Positions 25,264 to 38,130 of a DNA stretch of 64,000 bases are shown here, in pieces. Origin of the DNA: Macrobrachium rosenbergii (taxonomy: Eukaryota; Arthropoda; Malacostraca; Decapoda; Palaemonidae); NCBI RefSeq assembly GCF_040412425.1, contig NC_089788.1, forward strand, positions 71,170,220 through 71,234,219, written 5' to 3'. The number at the start of each line of letters is the position of its first letter. Position 1 is the stretch's first letter. The notes below the pieces were generated by a model. That model searched no databases and was not told the origin of the DNA. It worked only from the letters and a program-made list of their open reading frames with translations. The position numbers and the translations under genes are program-made.

Positions 25264-25633
25264 TTTTAGTTTTCTGTAAAAGAAAACTATTGTGCCGGCT
25301 TTGTCTGTCCGTCAGCACTTTTTTTGTCCTCCCTCAGATCATAAAAACTACTGAGCCTAGAGGGCTGCAAATTGGTATGTTGATCATCCACCCTCCAGTC
25401 ATCAGATATACCAAATTGCAGCCCTCTAGCCTCAGTGGTTTTTATTTTATATAAGGTTAAAGTTAGCCACAATCGTGCTTCGGGCAACGGTATAGGATAG
25501 GCCACCACCGGGTCGTGGTTAAAGTTTCATGGGCTGCAGCTCATTCAGCATTATACCGAGACCACCGAAAGACAGGTCCATTTTAGGTGGCCTTGATTAT
25601 ACAATGTACAGAAAACTCGGAGCATTTTTTACT
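25264..25633 (+). mobile_element. HX foldback element, copy E, 3' hairpin lost
   Basis: Starts with TTTTTAGTTTTCTGTAAAAG, whose TAGTTTTC and GAAAACTA form a terminal hairpin. It carries the complete central palindrome and ends TGTACAGAAAACTCGGAGC. About 20 bp, the stem region of the 3' hairpin, is deleted, leaving only the outer GCATTTTTTAC edge. Confidence 0.9.
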
Positions 25634-25841
25634 TTTTTTGGGGGGGCGCTCACATGTTTGGCAAATGTGTTCCTCAGATACTTATCTCTAATCAGTGGTT
25701 GTTATCTACAGATTTTATTCCGGCCGGAGAAGCTACGTTTCCTGTAATAACTAGTTTAATAAGTAGTTTATGGTAACAGACTCATTGCTTTGATCATATT
25801 GTCAACTAACTCCACTGTTTTCGATAATTACAATATATGTG

Positions 25842-25849
25842 GTTTAGTT
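25842..25849. repeat. 8 bp target-site duplication, left
   Basis: GTTTAGTT immediately before the left TIR of the hAT element, identical to 30547-30554. An 8 bp duplication is the hallmark of hAT insertion. Confidence 0.93.
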
Positions 25850-26048
25850 CAGTGGTTCTCAAACTGGGGGTTGCGACCCCCCTGGGGGTCGCCAAATGCT
25901 TTTGGGGGGGTCGCGAGATGATGTTAAGAAAATATAAATATAAGTAAGCAAAAATATTATTATGGTCAACTTTAGTTTTAAGGCTAAATCATAATAATTC
26001 TGCTAAAATATTTCAAATCAATAATAAACCAAATGTTTATATTTTAGT

Positions 26049-26315
<267 letters not shown>

Positions 26316-26759
26316 CTTATATTTTGTCATTTACCGTAACTAGTTACGAATTGTTACGCATCTTTAAGAATAACACTGAAAAGAGAGCCGGGTGGGACAA
26401 TAGTAACACCATGGGCCTTTGCAAAAACTAAACTAAATACTACACACTAGTGATTCCCCCACTGCTGCGCTGGGACTAAGTTTCTATGCAGTAGTGTCAT
26501 TGATTTTAAGCTAGCATTATTAGTTTTGGAAGGTATGATTTATCAAACATAAACGTCTTTTTTTTGCTATTTTTGACAGTTCTGAGCAAGGGGTGTATAT
26601 CCGTCAGTCCGCGTGATTCTCATACGAGTAGGATATTCCTCGCTAATAGCATACTAGTTTTGCCGTAACTTACTCATATTTTGTCATTTTATTTTTCCCC
26701 TTTAAGCAAACGAGTCTGTTAACTATAAAAAACGAAGCAAAATTATTAAAGCTGATGGA

Positions 26760-27120
26760 CTTTCATGTATGGGTAAATGAATACATAATATTTAAATAAA
26801 ACAAACTAAACATATAAAGAAATACAATAGTAATTATGAAATAATAAACGAATAAATTTAAGATATACAAAAGGGAAAATAAGTAAATAGCTGAATAGTT
26901 AAATAGATAAATAAATGAATTAACACATTTATAGATAAATGCAAACAAAAATGAATGAAAAAATAAGTAATTAAATGAATATATAAAATGTAAAAAATTA
27001 ATGGATAAGTAAATAAACTGATTGATTGATAAATAGATTAGTTAATGAATAAATAAATCAACTGATGAAATCAGTAACTGATTAGTTGATAAGCAAATAA
27101 AAAAAAACAATAAATATAAT
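26760..27120. repeat. Degenerate (AAATA/TGAA)n low-complexity tract
   Basis: Interrupted AAATAAATGAAT-type sequence within the hAT element upstream of the transposase. It has no clear unit length and may be an old tandem repeat. Confidence 0.7.
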
Positions 27121-27672
27121 ATATTTATATATCTAGCCACTGATAGTGTTAAACTATTATTCATAATTTTTTCCACGCATTACATTGTATTATACAATAT
27201 ACTTGCAATAGTTCCAATATTTTACCTACATTTCCTAGAAACATCGTACAAAACCGAGATGTCACCTCCCCATCTCACTGTCAATTTACACTCGTACACG
27301 TTCAGTACCTGTCCGTTTTCCAGTCCTGAGCTCCGTTGGCGCACAGTGAATGAGCGTGACCAGTTGCCAGATGCTTAATAACAATGCATCACCAATTTAC
27401 AGTAAAATTTTGACTTTGCTTGATACTCAGGGTCTCAGATTACGTGATGCTTAAAACTAAATGTCAGTATACATACTTTCAAATTTATCTGGTATTTAAA
27501 TAACAATTAATTGATATTTTATCTATCTGATTATCAATATGGCATTTACTATCAGCAGTCCAAGACGGCACATGAGTCGAGTTAGTCAACGGTGAGTCTT
27601 TCCTCAGTCACAGCTGCCTCGTGTGTGTTTAGGGACAATTTTTGATAGCAAGCTATATACATATTAAGCAAC

Positions 27673-29615
27673 ATGGAGCGATGGATAATTCGTAGGACTG
27701 CAAACAAGGAAGGAACATCAGATACTGACAACAGTGTCTCAGAAACAACTGATGAGATTCCTTCCGAACTACCATCTACCAGTTCTACTTCAAATATAGA
27801 TAAAAGGCAAGACAAACGTAAGGGTAAGACCTCCCAGTATGACCAATCATCCAAACCCAAACTTCGGAAATATCAAGCAGAATTTATAAAATTCGGATTC
27901 ACTAGTTTTACCATTGATAAGATGCAGTACCCCCAATGTGTTATGTGCTCAGAAGTACTTGCAAATGAAAGCTTAAAGCCTGTGAAAATGAAAAGGCATT
28001 TGCAAAGCAAGCATCCTTCTCATGCTGATAAACCAATAGAATTTTTCCGTCGAAAGGAGGGAGAGTTGCAGGGTCAAAAACAAGTGCTAGCTCAGAAAAC
28101 CACCACCTCTGCCAAAGCTCAGATGGCATCATTTGAGGTAGCATACCTAATTGCACAGTCCAAGCAGCCACATACCATTGGGAAACCCTCATGAAACCTG
28201 GTGCAGTGACTATGAGTCGGATTATGCATGGTAATAAGATGGCCCGTGAGCTGAAACAGTCCCGCTGTCTAACGACACCATTACTCGACGAATTAATGAC
28301 ATTTCAAATGACATTAAGTGTCAGCTGATTGAGAGGGTTAAGGGAAAGAAGTATGCTTTGCAGCTAGATGAGTCGACAGACATATCAAATTCTGCACAAT
28401 TACTTGCATTCATTAGATACAGTTTTGGTGGAAAACTTCAAGAAGACATGCTTTTTTGCACTGTACTAGAGGGGACCTGTACAGGTAGTGACATTTTCAC
28501 AAAGCTAGACACCAAAATACAAAAAGGAGGGCTTGTCTTGGGACCAGTGTGTTGGTGTGTGCACAGACGGTGCTGGGGCAATGTTGGGTAAGAGGAAAGG
28601 ACTTAAAGCAAAAGTTTTACAAGTGGCACCTCACATAAATTTTACACATTGTATTATTCACAGGGAAGCTCTTGCTAGCAAAGCACTCAATCCAGAGTTA
28701 AGCAGTGTTCTTCAAACTGCGATTAAAATAGTAAATTACATCAAAACACGTCCCATAAATGCCAGGCTGTTCTCCACACTCTGCAATGAGATGGGCTCGG
28801 AGCATGAAGCACTGTTGTTCCACACAGAAGTCAGGTGGCTGTCCTGAGGCAAAGTTCTCAGCCGCTTGTACGAACTACGAGATGAGGTGCGCCTGTTCCT
28901 GATCAAATCTGAGTCCCAACTTGCTGACTATCTGACTGACCCTGACTGGTTAGCAAGTCTAGCATATTTGTCTTGTATATTCGAAAGACTTAATCTGCTG
29001 AATTTATCACTACAAGGCCCAAACACGAACATCTTGATTCTTTCTGACAAAATTGATGCATTTACAAGGAAGCTGGAACGATGGGCTGTGCGAGTTGATG
29101 GGGGCAGTGTTGAAATGTTTCCTGAGGTGGAAGAATTTATGGCGGAGAATGAATTAAGCGTCGATAACGTGAAGGTAATGATCACGACTCACCTACAAGG
29201 TCTTGTGGACCACTTCAAGAAATACTTCCCAAAAGAGACAACCCCACAACAATATGACTGGATACGGCAACCATTCACTGCTACAGGGGATCACTTATCA
29301 TCCGACATGGAGGATGAGCTGCTGGAGCTCTCCAGTGATCGGACTTTACAGGCATCGTTTGGCTCAACCACACTGGATGAGTTCTGGATTTCAATTGCAA
29401 GGGAATATCCACGATTATCCATGGCAGCAATGGATGTATTACTTCCTTTTGGATCAACCTATTTATGTGAAAAGACTTTTTTGGCACTGACTTATATAAA
29501 AAACAAATACCGATCAAGACTCAGGGTGGAGGATGATCTCCGAGTTGCCATCTCTGGTATCAAACCCAGGATGGAGTTACTGTGCTCAAAAAAGCAGGCC
29601 CATGTATCTCACTAA
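27673..29615 (+). pseudogene. hAT transposase, ZBED/SCAND3-like, broken
   Basis: Transposases of this family cut the element at its TIRs and rejoin it at a new site. Read across four lesions, the product is about 640 residues. The first open segment (27673-28194) has an acidic and Ser-rich N terminus and a BED-type zinc finger (CVMCSEVLANES, then HLQSKH). Next come LDESTD (first catalytic Asp region), CTDGAGAM (second Asp region) and a YELRDEV segment consistent with the catalytic Glu region. The C-terminal hAT dimerisation domain includes FGSTYLCEKTFLALTYIKNK, ending at 29615. Lesions are -1 near 28183, -1 near 28270, +1 near 28525, and an in-frame TGA at 28845-28847, probably a former Arg codon (CGA to TGA). 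Family assignment is from recalled ZBED5/SCAND3/FAM200-like relatives. It sits inside an element with hAT ends, so it is a transposon gene and not a host gene. Confidence 0.93.
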
Positions 29616-30421
29616 TTGATGTTAGTTATTCATGATAAACTTAGGCCTGTGTAAATACTGTTTTCACTGTGGAATAGGGATATAATTAACTAATCACTGC
29701 TAGTGGAGCCCCATAGTTGGGCTAAATATTGATCATTGTCATTAAACTTCCATGAATATTGTACTTTTATTTTAACAGTTACTAAATAAGTAATTATTTC
29801 ACAAGAAATTCATACAGTTCTTCTAAAGCCAAAAAAAAAAGAAAAAAAAATATTATCTCAGACATAATTTCCAAAATTTTCCAAAATATTGATTTTGAAA
29901 CCAAAAGGGTATGAAATAGCTTTGAGTCTACTGGATGTTTGTGTGGGTATACTGTCTCATATGAGAATTATAGATCATTAGCTGATTTTAGGTTTCAGCA
30001 AATTTGTAATATCAGCACCCAAGTCAAACGCTATAATTATTTTGTTAATCATTTTAAGCCCAGCCTGAATATCTAAATTTTGGTATAAAGATACCAGTAA
30101 TTTTTTTCTTTATTGTGCTAAAGTTTACAAACACTGACATAATTTATGCTATCTGCAGTAGCTTTCTTCAACAAAGGTATAATTCTAATTTCATACTTAT
30201 TTTTTTCTCTTGAAGCAGTTAGCAAAGTGTGAGTGCCTGTACGGATTTAACATTAATTCTATAAATTTAAATATACTGTATTGCTTTGCCTATTTTGTCT
30301 TTAAAGATTGTGATTTTTTCTACAAGTAATAAATTAGTTAACTCTATAATGCGTATATTTTTTGCATTTATCTTATCATGTTTGTTGTTATTATGTTCTT
30401 ATGATTCGGGGCATAGGCATG

Positions 30422-30424
<3 letters not shown>

Positions 30425-30459
<35 letters not shown>
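30425..30459. repeat. (GT)n microsatellite
   Basis: GT tract near the right end of the hAT element. Confidence 0.97.
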
Positions 30460-30460
<1 letters not shown>

Positions 30461-30546
30461 AGAAGCACTTCGGGGAAAGGCGAGGGTCACATGCCTCTAG
30501 CAATATCGTTTGGGGGGTCGCGGGCTGAAAAGTTTGAGAACCACTG

Positions 30547-30554
30547 GTTTAGTT
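30547..30554. repeat. 8 bp target-site duplication, right
   Basis: GTTTAGTT directly after the right TIR, identical to 25842-25849. Confidence 0.93.
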
Positions 30555-30633
30555 GACCTTTTAAGTATCTTTACAATGATTATTTTTTTTAGTGGTATTT
30601 TGAATCTGGCAGTTATGTCCTTTTATATATTTA

Positions 30634-30858
30634 GAAAAATAAGTGAAGGAAATAAGAGTCCAAAGAGGCAAAGCAAATATTAAAAATGTCCTTTTAATAG
30701 ATTTAAGAGAACAAAGGAAATATTAAAATTCTTTTTAATATATTTAAGAGAACAAAGGAAATATTAAAATTCTCTTTTAACAGGTTTTAAAAAAGCAGTA
30801 AAGGAAATATTAAAAATGTCCTTTTAATAGATTTAAAAAAGAAGTAAAGGAAATATTG
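30634..30858. repeat. ~55 bp tandem array, four units
   Basis: AAAGGAAATATTAAAA and TCCTTTTAATAGATTTAA alternate at about 55 bp intervals. AT-rich, with no coding frame. Confidence 0.85.
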
Positions 30859-30999
30859 AGCGCAAACAATGAAAATTCAAATTAACCTCCTTGTCGCGAG
30901 CAGGGACCAAAAACATTTTGAAAGGATTTAAATTTTTTCTTTATCTCCAAATACATTATTTGATAGCTTAAGGAGTTTGAAAATGCAGGCCTGTGCCTT

Positions 31000-31316
31000 G
31001 GGACTGTTGCCCAAATATTGACCTGCGTTACAAAAAGGCATGTAACTAACTGAAAATTTTATTGAAAGACACTGTTTCCACTAGAGTCTGCTCCTAACTG
31101 CTGAATGGAAAATCTGCAATAAAAAAAAAATGAAAGGTATTTTAGTATGCGTCCGTAAAAACGGCTACTGCTTGAAAACTATTAGAGCTAAACTAAGTCT
31201 TATTTAATAGCTAAAGAGTGTGTCAACAATATCTGGAGTAAAAAATAGTGTCTTTCAATGAAATTTTCAGTTATATGCGTTTCTGTAACCCAAGTCAGTA
31301 TTTGAGCAACAGTCCC
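31000..31316. mobile_element. MITE-like element with ~75 bp terminal inverted repeats
   Basis: The left end starts GGGACTGTTGCCCAAATA and the right end, reverse-complemented, starts GGGACTGTTGCTCAAATA. Similarity continues through CTGAAAATTTTATTGAAAGA (31045-31070) and its counterpart at about 31245-31270. Length is about 317 bp and no coding frame is present. No target duplication is obvious, so the superfamily is open. Confidence 0.8.
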
Positions 31317-31712
31317 TTAACATAAAAACGAAGTAGATAGTGGAAACGATTCAATGCTGTGTCTATATGATACCTGGGGGAGAATAAAGTGCAACAAATA
31401 CACACGAGTGCCTCTGAAAGATTAAGAGATAAACAAAAACAACGGGATATTGCATCGAAGTTAACGTTGAAAGGATAATCGTTTCACTCTAGTTAAGAAG
31501 GATGTGTTTCAAGTGAAGACGAGTAGTTAATCACAGTATTTCATTTTTGTCGCCGAAGTGATTTAACATGATTAAACAGATGTGTATTATTCGTTTCATA
31601 GAATCGGAGATGTATAGTACCTGACTAGTTGATAGGGCGATGGCATTACATGCAGGATCAAAAAGGCTCTTTGAAATCTTGTGGTTTTAGTATCCCATCA
31701 TATTTTGTAATT
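31317..31712. other. Unassigned stretch
   Basis: No feature recognised between the MITE and the TAA-tailed repeats. Confidence 0.5.
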
Positions 31713-31733
31713 ACTGTAAGTGTCTGTTTTCCC

Positions 31734-31805
<72 letters not shown>

Positions 31806-31918
31806 AAGAAGAAGAACCATATTCACATGGAACAAACTCACAGGGGCCAATGACTTGAAATTCAAGCTTCCAAAGAATATGGTGTTCATTTGAAAGAAGT
31901 AACAGAAGGTAATGGAAA
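31713..31918 (-). mobile_element. TAA-tailed family T, copy 2
   Basis: (TTA)n (31737-31801) followed by ATGGAACAAACTCACAGG, CAATGACTTGAAATTCAAG and CTTCCAAAGAATATGGTG. It is flanked on the left by GTCTGTTTTCCCG and followed by GTCTGTTTCCCTTT, so copies 2 and 3 form a direct tandem duplication of about 205 bp or two insertions at the same spot. Confidence 0.85.
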
Positions 31919-31930
31919 TGTCTGTTTCCC

Positions 31931-32008
<78 letters not shown>

Positions 32009-32165
32009 CATTATTATTATTATTCGGAAGATGAACCCTGTTCATAATGAACAAGCCCACAGGGGCCATTGACTTGAAATTCAAGCTTCCAATGAATATG
32101 GTGTCCAATAGACAGAAGCAACAGAATGTAATTGGAAATACGGAAAGAAAAGATCAATTAGTAAA
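31919..32165 (-). mobile_element. TAA-tailed family T, copy 3
   Basis: (TTA)n (31936-32024) then GAACAAGCCCACAGGGGCC and CTTCCAATGAATATGGTGTC. The body extends about 60 bp further, matching copy 1 (AAAGAAAAGATCAATTAG against AAAGAAGAGATCTCACTT). On the minus strand this reads toward a (TAA)n tail. Confidence 0.85.
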
Positions 32166-32690
32166 AAAAGAAAAATAATTGAACAAGTAAATAAATAAAT
32201 GTATGAAAATGTAGGCAAATGATCAAAATACAAGGAGAACTGAACTTTTGAAGTTCCAGTTGAACAACATCCTTATATTTGGAAAGTGATACACTGAACG
32301 TTATTTGCCTGTAGGGCACTACTGTATTTCTGTAACGGTCAGAAATCTCTCTTCCTATTTCATATCCGGAAAGGAAAAGGTCCGTACTTCGTCGTACTTG
32401 ACTCTGTATGATGCTCAAACAGTGTTCGTGCATTGATGTTGTTCAGTCATGAAAATAAATTTAATAGTGGTGAAGATAATGAACGTTCGATTCTCTGGCG
32501 AGGCTCAGCGCCTTTAGACAGGTTTAAAAAATCTCATACTAACTTTGTTGCTCTGACCAGTGACTTTTATACCTGGTAATAAGTCAACTGTGGTAGGTAT
32601 TGTCCACGGAGAGACGTGATGCTAGCAACCTTATCCCAAATTACTTGCTAGGAATTAGTAGGGAAAGGGGTACGCGCGCACACACACACA
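32166..32690. other. Unassigned stretch
   Basis: No recognised element; the minus-strand frame at 32158-32433 has no family resemblance. Confidence 0.5.
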
Positions 32691-32800
32691 CGTATATATA
32701 TATATATATATTGTATATATAGGTACATATATACAGTATATACTGTATATATATATATACATATGTATGTATGTATGTATGCATGTATGTATTTATATTC
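32691..32800. repeat. (TA)n/(TATG)n microsatellite
   Basis: Interrupted TA tract with CAG and GGTACA interruptions, then four to five TATG units. Confidence 0.93.
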
Positions 32801-33475
32801 ACACTTTTATTGTAAAGCACGTGTAATATGCTTATATACTTACAGAACATTCATTGTGTTTGTAGGTGTATAAAGGTCTGTGGGGACAGCGTCCGTGTCA
32901 TATGTCGCTTTGGAAATAATTTTCATTTAGAATGAGCGTCATGAAAATGACGCAATCCGAAAATATATATGTAGACGGATTATACCCGTTTACTGTGTTA
33001 CCTTGTAACCCCAAGATAATCATGAGAACGGGTGCACAAGGGTTTTTTTTTCACCTGTGATGCTAAGGCTATATTTTATGGTGCAATGGAACCTAGGTTA
33101 TTCTGCATAGATTGCACTCTAAGTTTTAACGAGAAGTATATGATTTACATACTCATTTTTCTCGAGGCTTTCCCTACCGATTCCAGAAAGTTAAAGTTAC
33201 ATTAAACTTCACTTGAACTTTACTGTGCCTTTGTCATTCCTCCGAGAAAGCTCAACGCAATTGCTGTTCTTACGCTCGGTTTTTACTTGTCAGTTCCCTG
33301 AAGTTTCCTGCGTAGAGTCCCGTCGACGTGCGTAAGTGATGTCCTTTCATTCCTTGAGTCGGGGACTCAATTTCATTTCAATTTCCCCTTTCATGCATAC
33401 CTATCCTTTTACCCTCTTCATTTGCATAATTGTAAAACTTCTCTTCTCGCGTTTCCAAGTTAACCACAGCCATAA

Positions 33476-33477
<2 letters not shown>
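32801..33477. other. Unassigned stretch
   Basis: No coding or repeat feature supported. Confidence 0.5.

Positions 33478-33534
<57 letters not shown>
33478..33534. repeat. (CT)n microsatellite
   Basis: Pure CT tract of about 55 bp. Confidence 0.98.
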
Positions 33535-33537
<3 letters not shown>

Positions 33538-34108
33538 TCTTTTGCCACACCCTCGCTGGCTTCAAACAAGCGGGTAAATATATATCTTTGCTGTTGTAAG
33601 ATACTGATGGATGGTATGGAAATTGCTTCTTATTAGGGGACGATTGGCGTAACACAGTTCTATTTTAAGGTGCCATCATCACTCGGCAATGAGATGTTTT
33701 CCGACACTGGATGATTGCCGCTTGTCAGTTTTAATGATTTCCTCTGCAGTAACTTTCTTCTTGTGATGTCTCAGGTGTTTATTTTTGTCGTAATGTGCAT
33801 GACACTTCTTATCCCAGTAGAAAACTGACTCGGTGTCCTTTGAAGCTTTGATTTTTCTTCTCTTTCGAAAGATTAACACTGAGAAATAATAGCCGAATAC
33901 TTGGTTTGTTATATGGGCTTTTTTTTTTTTTTTAAACAATATGACTATTTTCTTTTTTCCGTACGGTTACAATACTTGTTTCTTTCATAAGAAAGGGTCT
34001 GTAAAATCAACTTCCTTTTCCTGTATGTCACTCAGAGCATTCTATTGAATTATTCGATAAATTTTCTTTCGTTATAGCCCAGTAAAGACAGTCCCTTACA
34101 CTTCCATT

Positions 34109-34111
<3 letters not shown>
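33535..34111. other. Unassigned stretch
   Basis: Nothing recognised except a poly-T run near 33920. Confidence 0.5.

Positions 34112-34157
<46 letters not shown>
34112..34157. repeat. (CT)n microsatellite
   Basis: Pure CT tract, followed by a pyrimidine-rich region (34190-34440) with CCTCCTCC and CCCC runs. Confidence 0.97.
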
Positions 34158-34160
<3 letters not shown>

Positions 34161-36982
34161 CTTTTACCGCATCATCTTTTTGTTTCCCCCTTCTCACCTC
34201 CTTCCCTGACTTCTTCTTCTTCCTCCTCCTTCCCCTTAAAAAAACTTTGCCTGTTCCATTAAACTTTCTCCAGTAATTTGCCTTGGCAACTTGAGATGCA
34301 AAACTTAAGGCTAGGTCTCAAACTTTCTTTCCCCTCTCCTCGTCGTCCCCGTTCTTCCCATTCTCCCCTCCCCACTCCCCCCAACCCCCTCCTCCTCCTC
34401 ATCCTCCACTAACCCCGCCCCTCCAACGCCCCCTTTCCTTTTCCCAGCGTCGTAAAGTTGGTCAATTTGTCAGGCTATCACAGATTTGAGGTCTTCCAAT
34501 CTTCGAGTTCCACTTGCCTTGATGACCTTACTTACCGAAGAGGGTTGGGGGGTTTTTGGGGTTGGGGGGTCGGGTTTGAAGTGGCCCTGAAAGTGAGAGA
34601 GCACCTCCCTCCGGGCGCTTGTTAATGTCTGTTGTCGTTTATATTGCTGTGGTGTTGTCACGTTGGTTTTTTTTTATTGTGGATTTAGGCGGCTCTATCT
34701 TTGTAGTTGAAGGGTCCTTTCAATCTACATTTTGAAGCATTTACGATTTTGGTTACATTTGAGACTGTATAAACGCTTGTTGAACTTAAGAGAAAGAAAT
34801 ATGTAATTTTAAGTTTTTTTTTCACATCAGCATAAGTAATCAACTTTGCGAAGTTAGTTATACCACCATTTAGATAAGTAAATTTCTCCATACTTGAGGG
34901 AAAATACGATAGTCTTTCTTTATTTTAACATTAATCACGTCCTCTTCAAATGCAAATTTCCCCGTTCCATCTTCACTTAGATATTTCTCACCTCTTTCAG
35001 GTTTATATTCTCCATTTCTTTGGTGTAATATTCATTGCGATCAGTGATAAGCTCTTTTTCTTCTCCGTGTGATAGTATTTTTACCTTTGATGTAATATTC
35101 CCTTACCTCAGTACGATATTCCTCCAGTCTCCAGTGTAGCGTTTCTCATTTTTAGTGTACCATTTCTCCCTCCCTTCGCTGTGTGATATTATCTTTGCCA
35201 GTCCTGGGACGTTTGTCGTTCTCTTAAATGTAATGTATATTTTTTTACTTTATCATACTTCATCTTGCAATGCCTCCTGCAGTGTCATATTCCTCTCTGG
35301 AAGTGCAATGCTCGAAATTTATTTTGTTTCAGTATGAACCTGCCTATGCCTAAGTGATGCTATTAACTCTGGTCTGGGTAGTACCTCTGACTGGTAAGAC
35401 GAAAATAAATTCGCTTAATGCTTCCAACACGAGTTTTCATATCTCTTTGCCTCATACTCCCCAGCTTCACAAAAGAGTGTGAATATTTATAGTGAATCCC
35501 CTCCTGCCTATTTACATTTTGGACCAAGATATAAATAGTATCTTGGTTGTGGGGATCGCTTCATGGACCCCTAAGCCTACTTCTTAGGAGCTTTTTGTGC
35601 TTTTCAGGTGCTATAAGTATTTTTCTGAGCAGCTACTTCAGATCTCTGTGGGCATTATTTGTATTGTATTTTCCCAAGCCAGGTATTGGAGCACTTGCGG
35701 CCATTCTGCGCTTAGGACTGGAAAGAGGGAGTTGGAGTGGTTGGACAGCAAGATAAAGAGATCCAAAACATTAAGATGAGGTACAAGGATCTGAATGTAG
35801 TGAATTTTATATTTATTTAAATTGTTATATACCTCTTTAATCGTAGACTTTGTTTGTAAAATCACGAAATTTTTCTTTAGTGTATAGGTGAAATTGGAAT
35901 AAAACCCAGTGGCACTAAGAAGCAATACCTAGTTAGAGAGGATGGACAGCAAGATTGAAGAAAGGAAGGGTGAACGAGGTAAGGTAAAAGGCTGAAAAAA
36001 ATTGGGTGTAGCTAGGGACTGAAGCTACTCTCCAGATACCATTTAATAATGCTTACAGTGTGCCACTGGTGGCACTAATCTATGGGGATTTTCCTGAACG
36101 TAGACTTTAAGACGTTTCATATACCCTCCTCCTTATACACAATTATACTTTTGGTATTGCCCCCAAGAGCCTCTTTCTTAAGTGCACGGCCCCCTCCACT
36201 TTCTCGTCCTCGTTGTGTCGATCAGAATTCAAAATCCCAAAGATACTTCATGGAAGTCACTCGGTCTTTCATACCCCTCACTTCCAGAATGTGGACTGCT
36301 TTGTCTTCCTTTGTATTTACCGCATCATTTGACCTGTCTCTTTCCCGTGGGTGGGTCTGTCATCATTTAACGGAGTTTATTTTGAGCATCCAGGAAGGAA
36401 AAAGTACCCTACCCTGCCCAATCTCCGCTTGTCTTACCCCAGTTTCGATATTTTTATTTATTTTATTTATTTTGACGTTCCTTCATTCTGCGTGAATTTA
36501 CTCCCTTCTTCACAGTGTTATTCCCTATTCCCCCCATTCCCTCTATGCCACGACCTCTTTCGCCCTCCTCCAGTTACATATTCCTTCCAATTCCCATTCC
36601 TGCCATTACTTGGCCCCTCCGTCTCACCCACCTTTCCCCCCCCCCGCATCGCCAAACTTGGACTTGAAGTCCCATTACTGACCCCGGCCTCAAAGCTTCT
36701 CTGCTCCCTCTCGTCTCTATTAGGCAAAGATTTCGAGGATTCTCAAAAACTTTATAATTACATCCGTTCTCTGGTCGCCGCCAGACGCCACTGCTGACTC
36801 GAGCCGGGATTGCGTCATACCCACTTCGGCGGCGATGGGAAGCTGTGATGATGCTTCGGGTCGACTTGTGATCGGATGGGTATTGGGGGAGCGGTGGTTG
36901 TGGGGGGTGGGGGGTAAAATTAAGACGAGGGAGATGCATCGTAAGAGACCACGGATGAGATGCGAGTATTTTTATGAGCTAT
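34158..36982. other. Unassigned 2.8 kb stretch
   Basis: Pyrimidine-rich at the start and again at 36480-36660, otherwise unique-looking. Several open frames of 60-148 codons (for example 36082-36495 and 36351-36797 plus, 36574-36939 minus) overlap on both strands and have no recognisable domain. A ~30 bp segment at 35725-35755 (GTTGGAGTGGTTGGACAGCA) recurs inverted at 37893-37920, so part of it is an interspersed repeat. Confidence 0.5.
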
Positions 36983-37287
36983 CTCCCGTAGCGGGGTAGT
37001 GCCGTCAGCGCACCTCGTGCGGTGCACTGTAGGCATTACTCAAGGTTCTCTGCAGCGTCCCTTCGGCCCCTAGCTGCAACTCTTTTAATTTCTTTTACTG
37101 TTCCTCCTTTCATATTCTCTTTCTTCCATCTTACTTTCCACCCCCTCCTAACAATTGTTTCATAGTGTAACTATGACGTTTTCCTCCTGTTACGCCTTTC
37201 AGACCTTTCTGGTGTCAGTTTTCCTTTCAGCGCTGATTGACCTCATAGGTCCCAGCGCTTGGCCTTTGGCCAAAATTCTATATTACT
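36983..37287 (+). repeat. R1 repeat, copy 6
   Basis: Runs from CCCGTAGCGGGGTAGTGCCG to GCGCTTGGCCTTTGGCCAAA. The edge contains a CCCCGNAGCGGGG-type small palindrome also seen in copy 8. Confidence 0.9.
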
Positions 37288-37490
37288 TTCATTCCATCCT
37301 TTATGAGCTGTCAGATATTTTCAGAAACGGCCCCTTTCCTGTTTCTCAGTGACGAGGAGAGATGGATATTTTCTGAACTGTCAAATATTTTCAGAAATGA
37401 CCCCAAAGTTAACCATATCAGTCTAGTCATTATTCCAACAGGGGGAATTCATTTTTAAATTTACGTTTTAGAACCTGCTTGTAAGGAAGT

Positions 37491-37980
37491 CACTACAGTG
37501 TCATCAGTGTACCGCAAGTGGTGTACTGCAGGCACTACTGAAGGGTGTTTGTAGCGTCCCTTCGGCCCCTAGCTGTGTGCAACTGTGGGGTTTTCCCCCA
37601 GTTCCACTTGCAGATCCTTATACTGCACTAAAATGGAAAACTGCAGTATCTGCAAAATTTTCGAAATTGAGATATGCCACCTATTGGGCTCGTGAAACAC
37701 CAATACACAAGATACTGCAGTATCAGAATGAGTCTTCAGTGCTTTATTTAGGGGGTCCCATTTGCAGTATCTGCAAAATCAGTAGTAAGGCAAGGGAAAA
37801 CTGCAGTATCTACCATTTTTCTCAGTTTTGTATTTTTGCAGATACTGCAGTCTTCCATTTTAGGGCAGTGTACTTCATTTCAGGAGCTCTGTTCTTGCTG
37901 TCCAACCACTCCAACTCCCCCTTTTCACTATCTTGAGCGCTGAATGGCCAAAAGTGCCCACCCAATGCTTGGCTCGACAA
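37491..37980 (+). repeat. R1-related diverged copy 7, split by a MITE
   Basis: The left part (CACTACAGTGTCATCAGTGT, GCGTCCCTTCGGCCCCTAGC) is interrupted at about 37620. The right part resumes near TTGAGCGCTGAATGGCC and ends GCCCACCCAATGCTTGGC. The MITE at 37621-37872 lies inside. Divergence is higher than in the other copies. Confidence 0.75.
37621..37872. mobile_element. MITE, Tc1/mariner-type ends, copy 2
   Basis: Same family as 8113-8352 in the same orientation. Left end TACTGCACTAAAATGGAA; right end, reverse-complemented, TACACTGCCCTAAAATGGAA. The 3' portion (TTTTTGCAGATACTGCAG) mirrors the left TIR. It is nested in an R1-related repeat. Confidence 0.85.
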
Positions 37981-38130
37981 AGTAAACTTCACGAATCAGG
38001 CATCTTAGAAATTTTGTGCTGATGTTTCAAGGTTGATTATTAATTAGAAAAGAAAACTAGTCATATTCCCAGTTAATAATATCAGATCGCCTCAGTATCA
38101 GCCATCGATGCATGTCACATATGCATTAAT

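Noticed and set aside
27582..29517. Minus-strand frames across the hAT transposase
   Set aside because: They are shadows of the plus-strand coding sequence, which has recognisable domains.
36082..36939. Cluster of frames on both strands as possible exons
   Set aside because: Frames overlap on opposite strands, have no shared domain, and the DNA is pyrimidine-rich, which lowers stop frequency.
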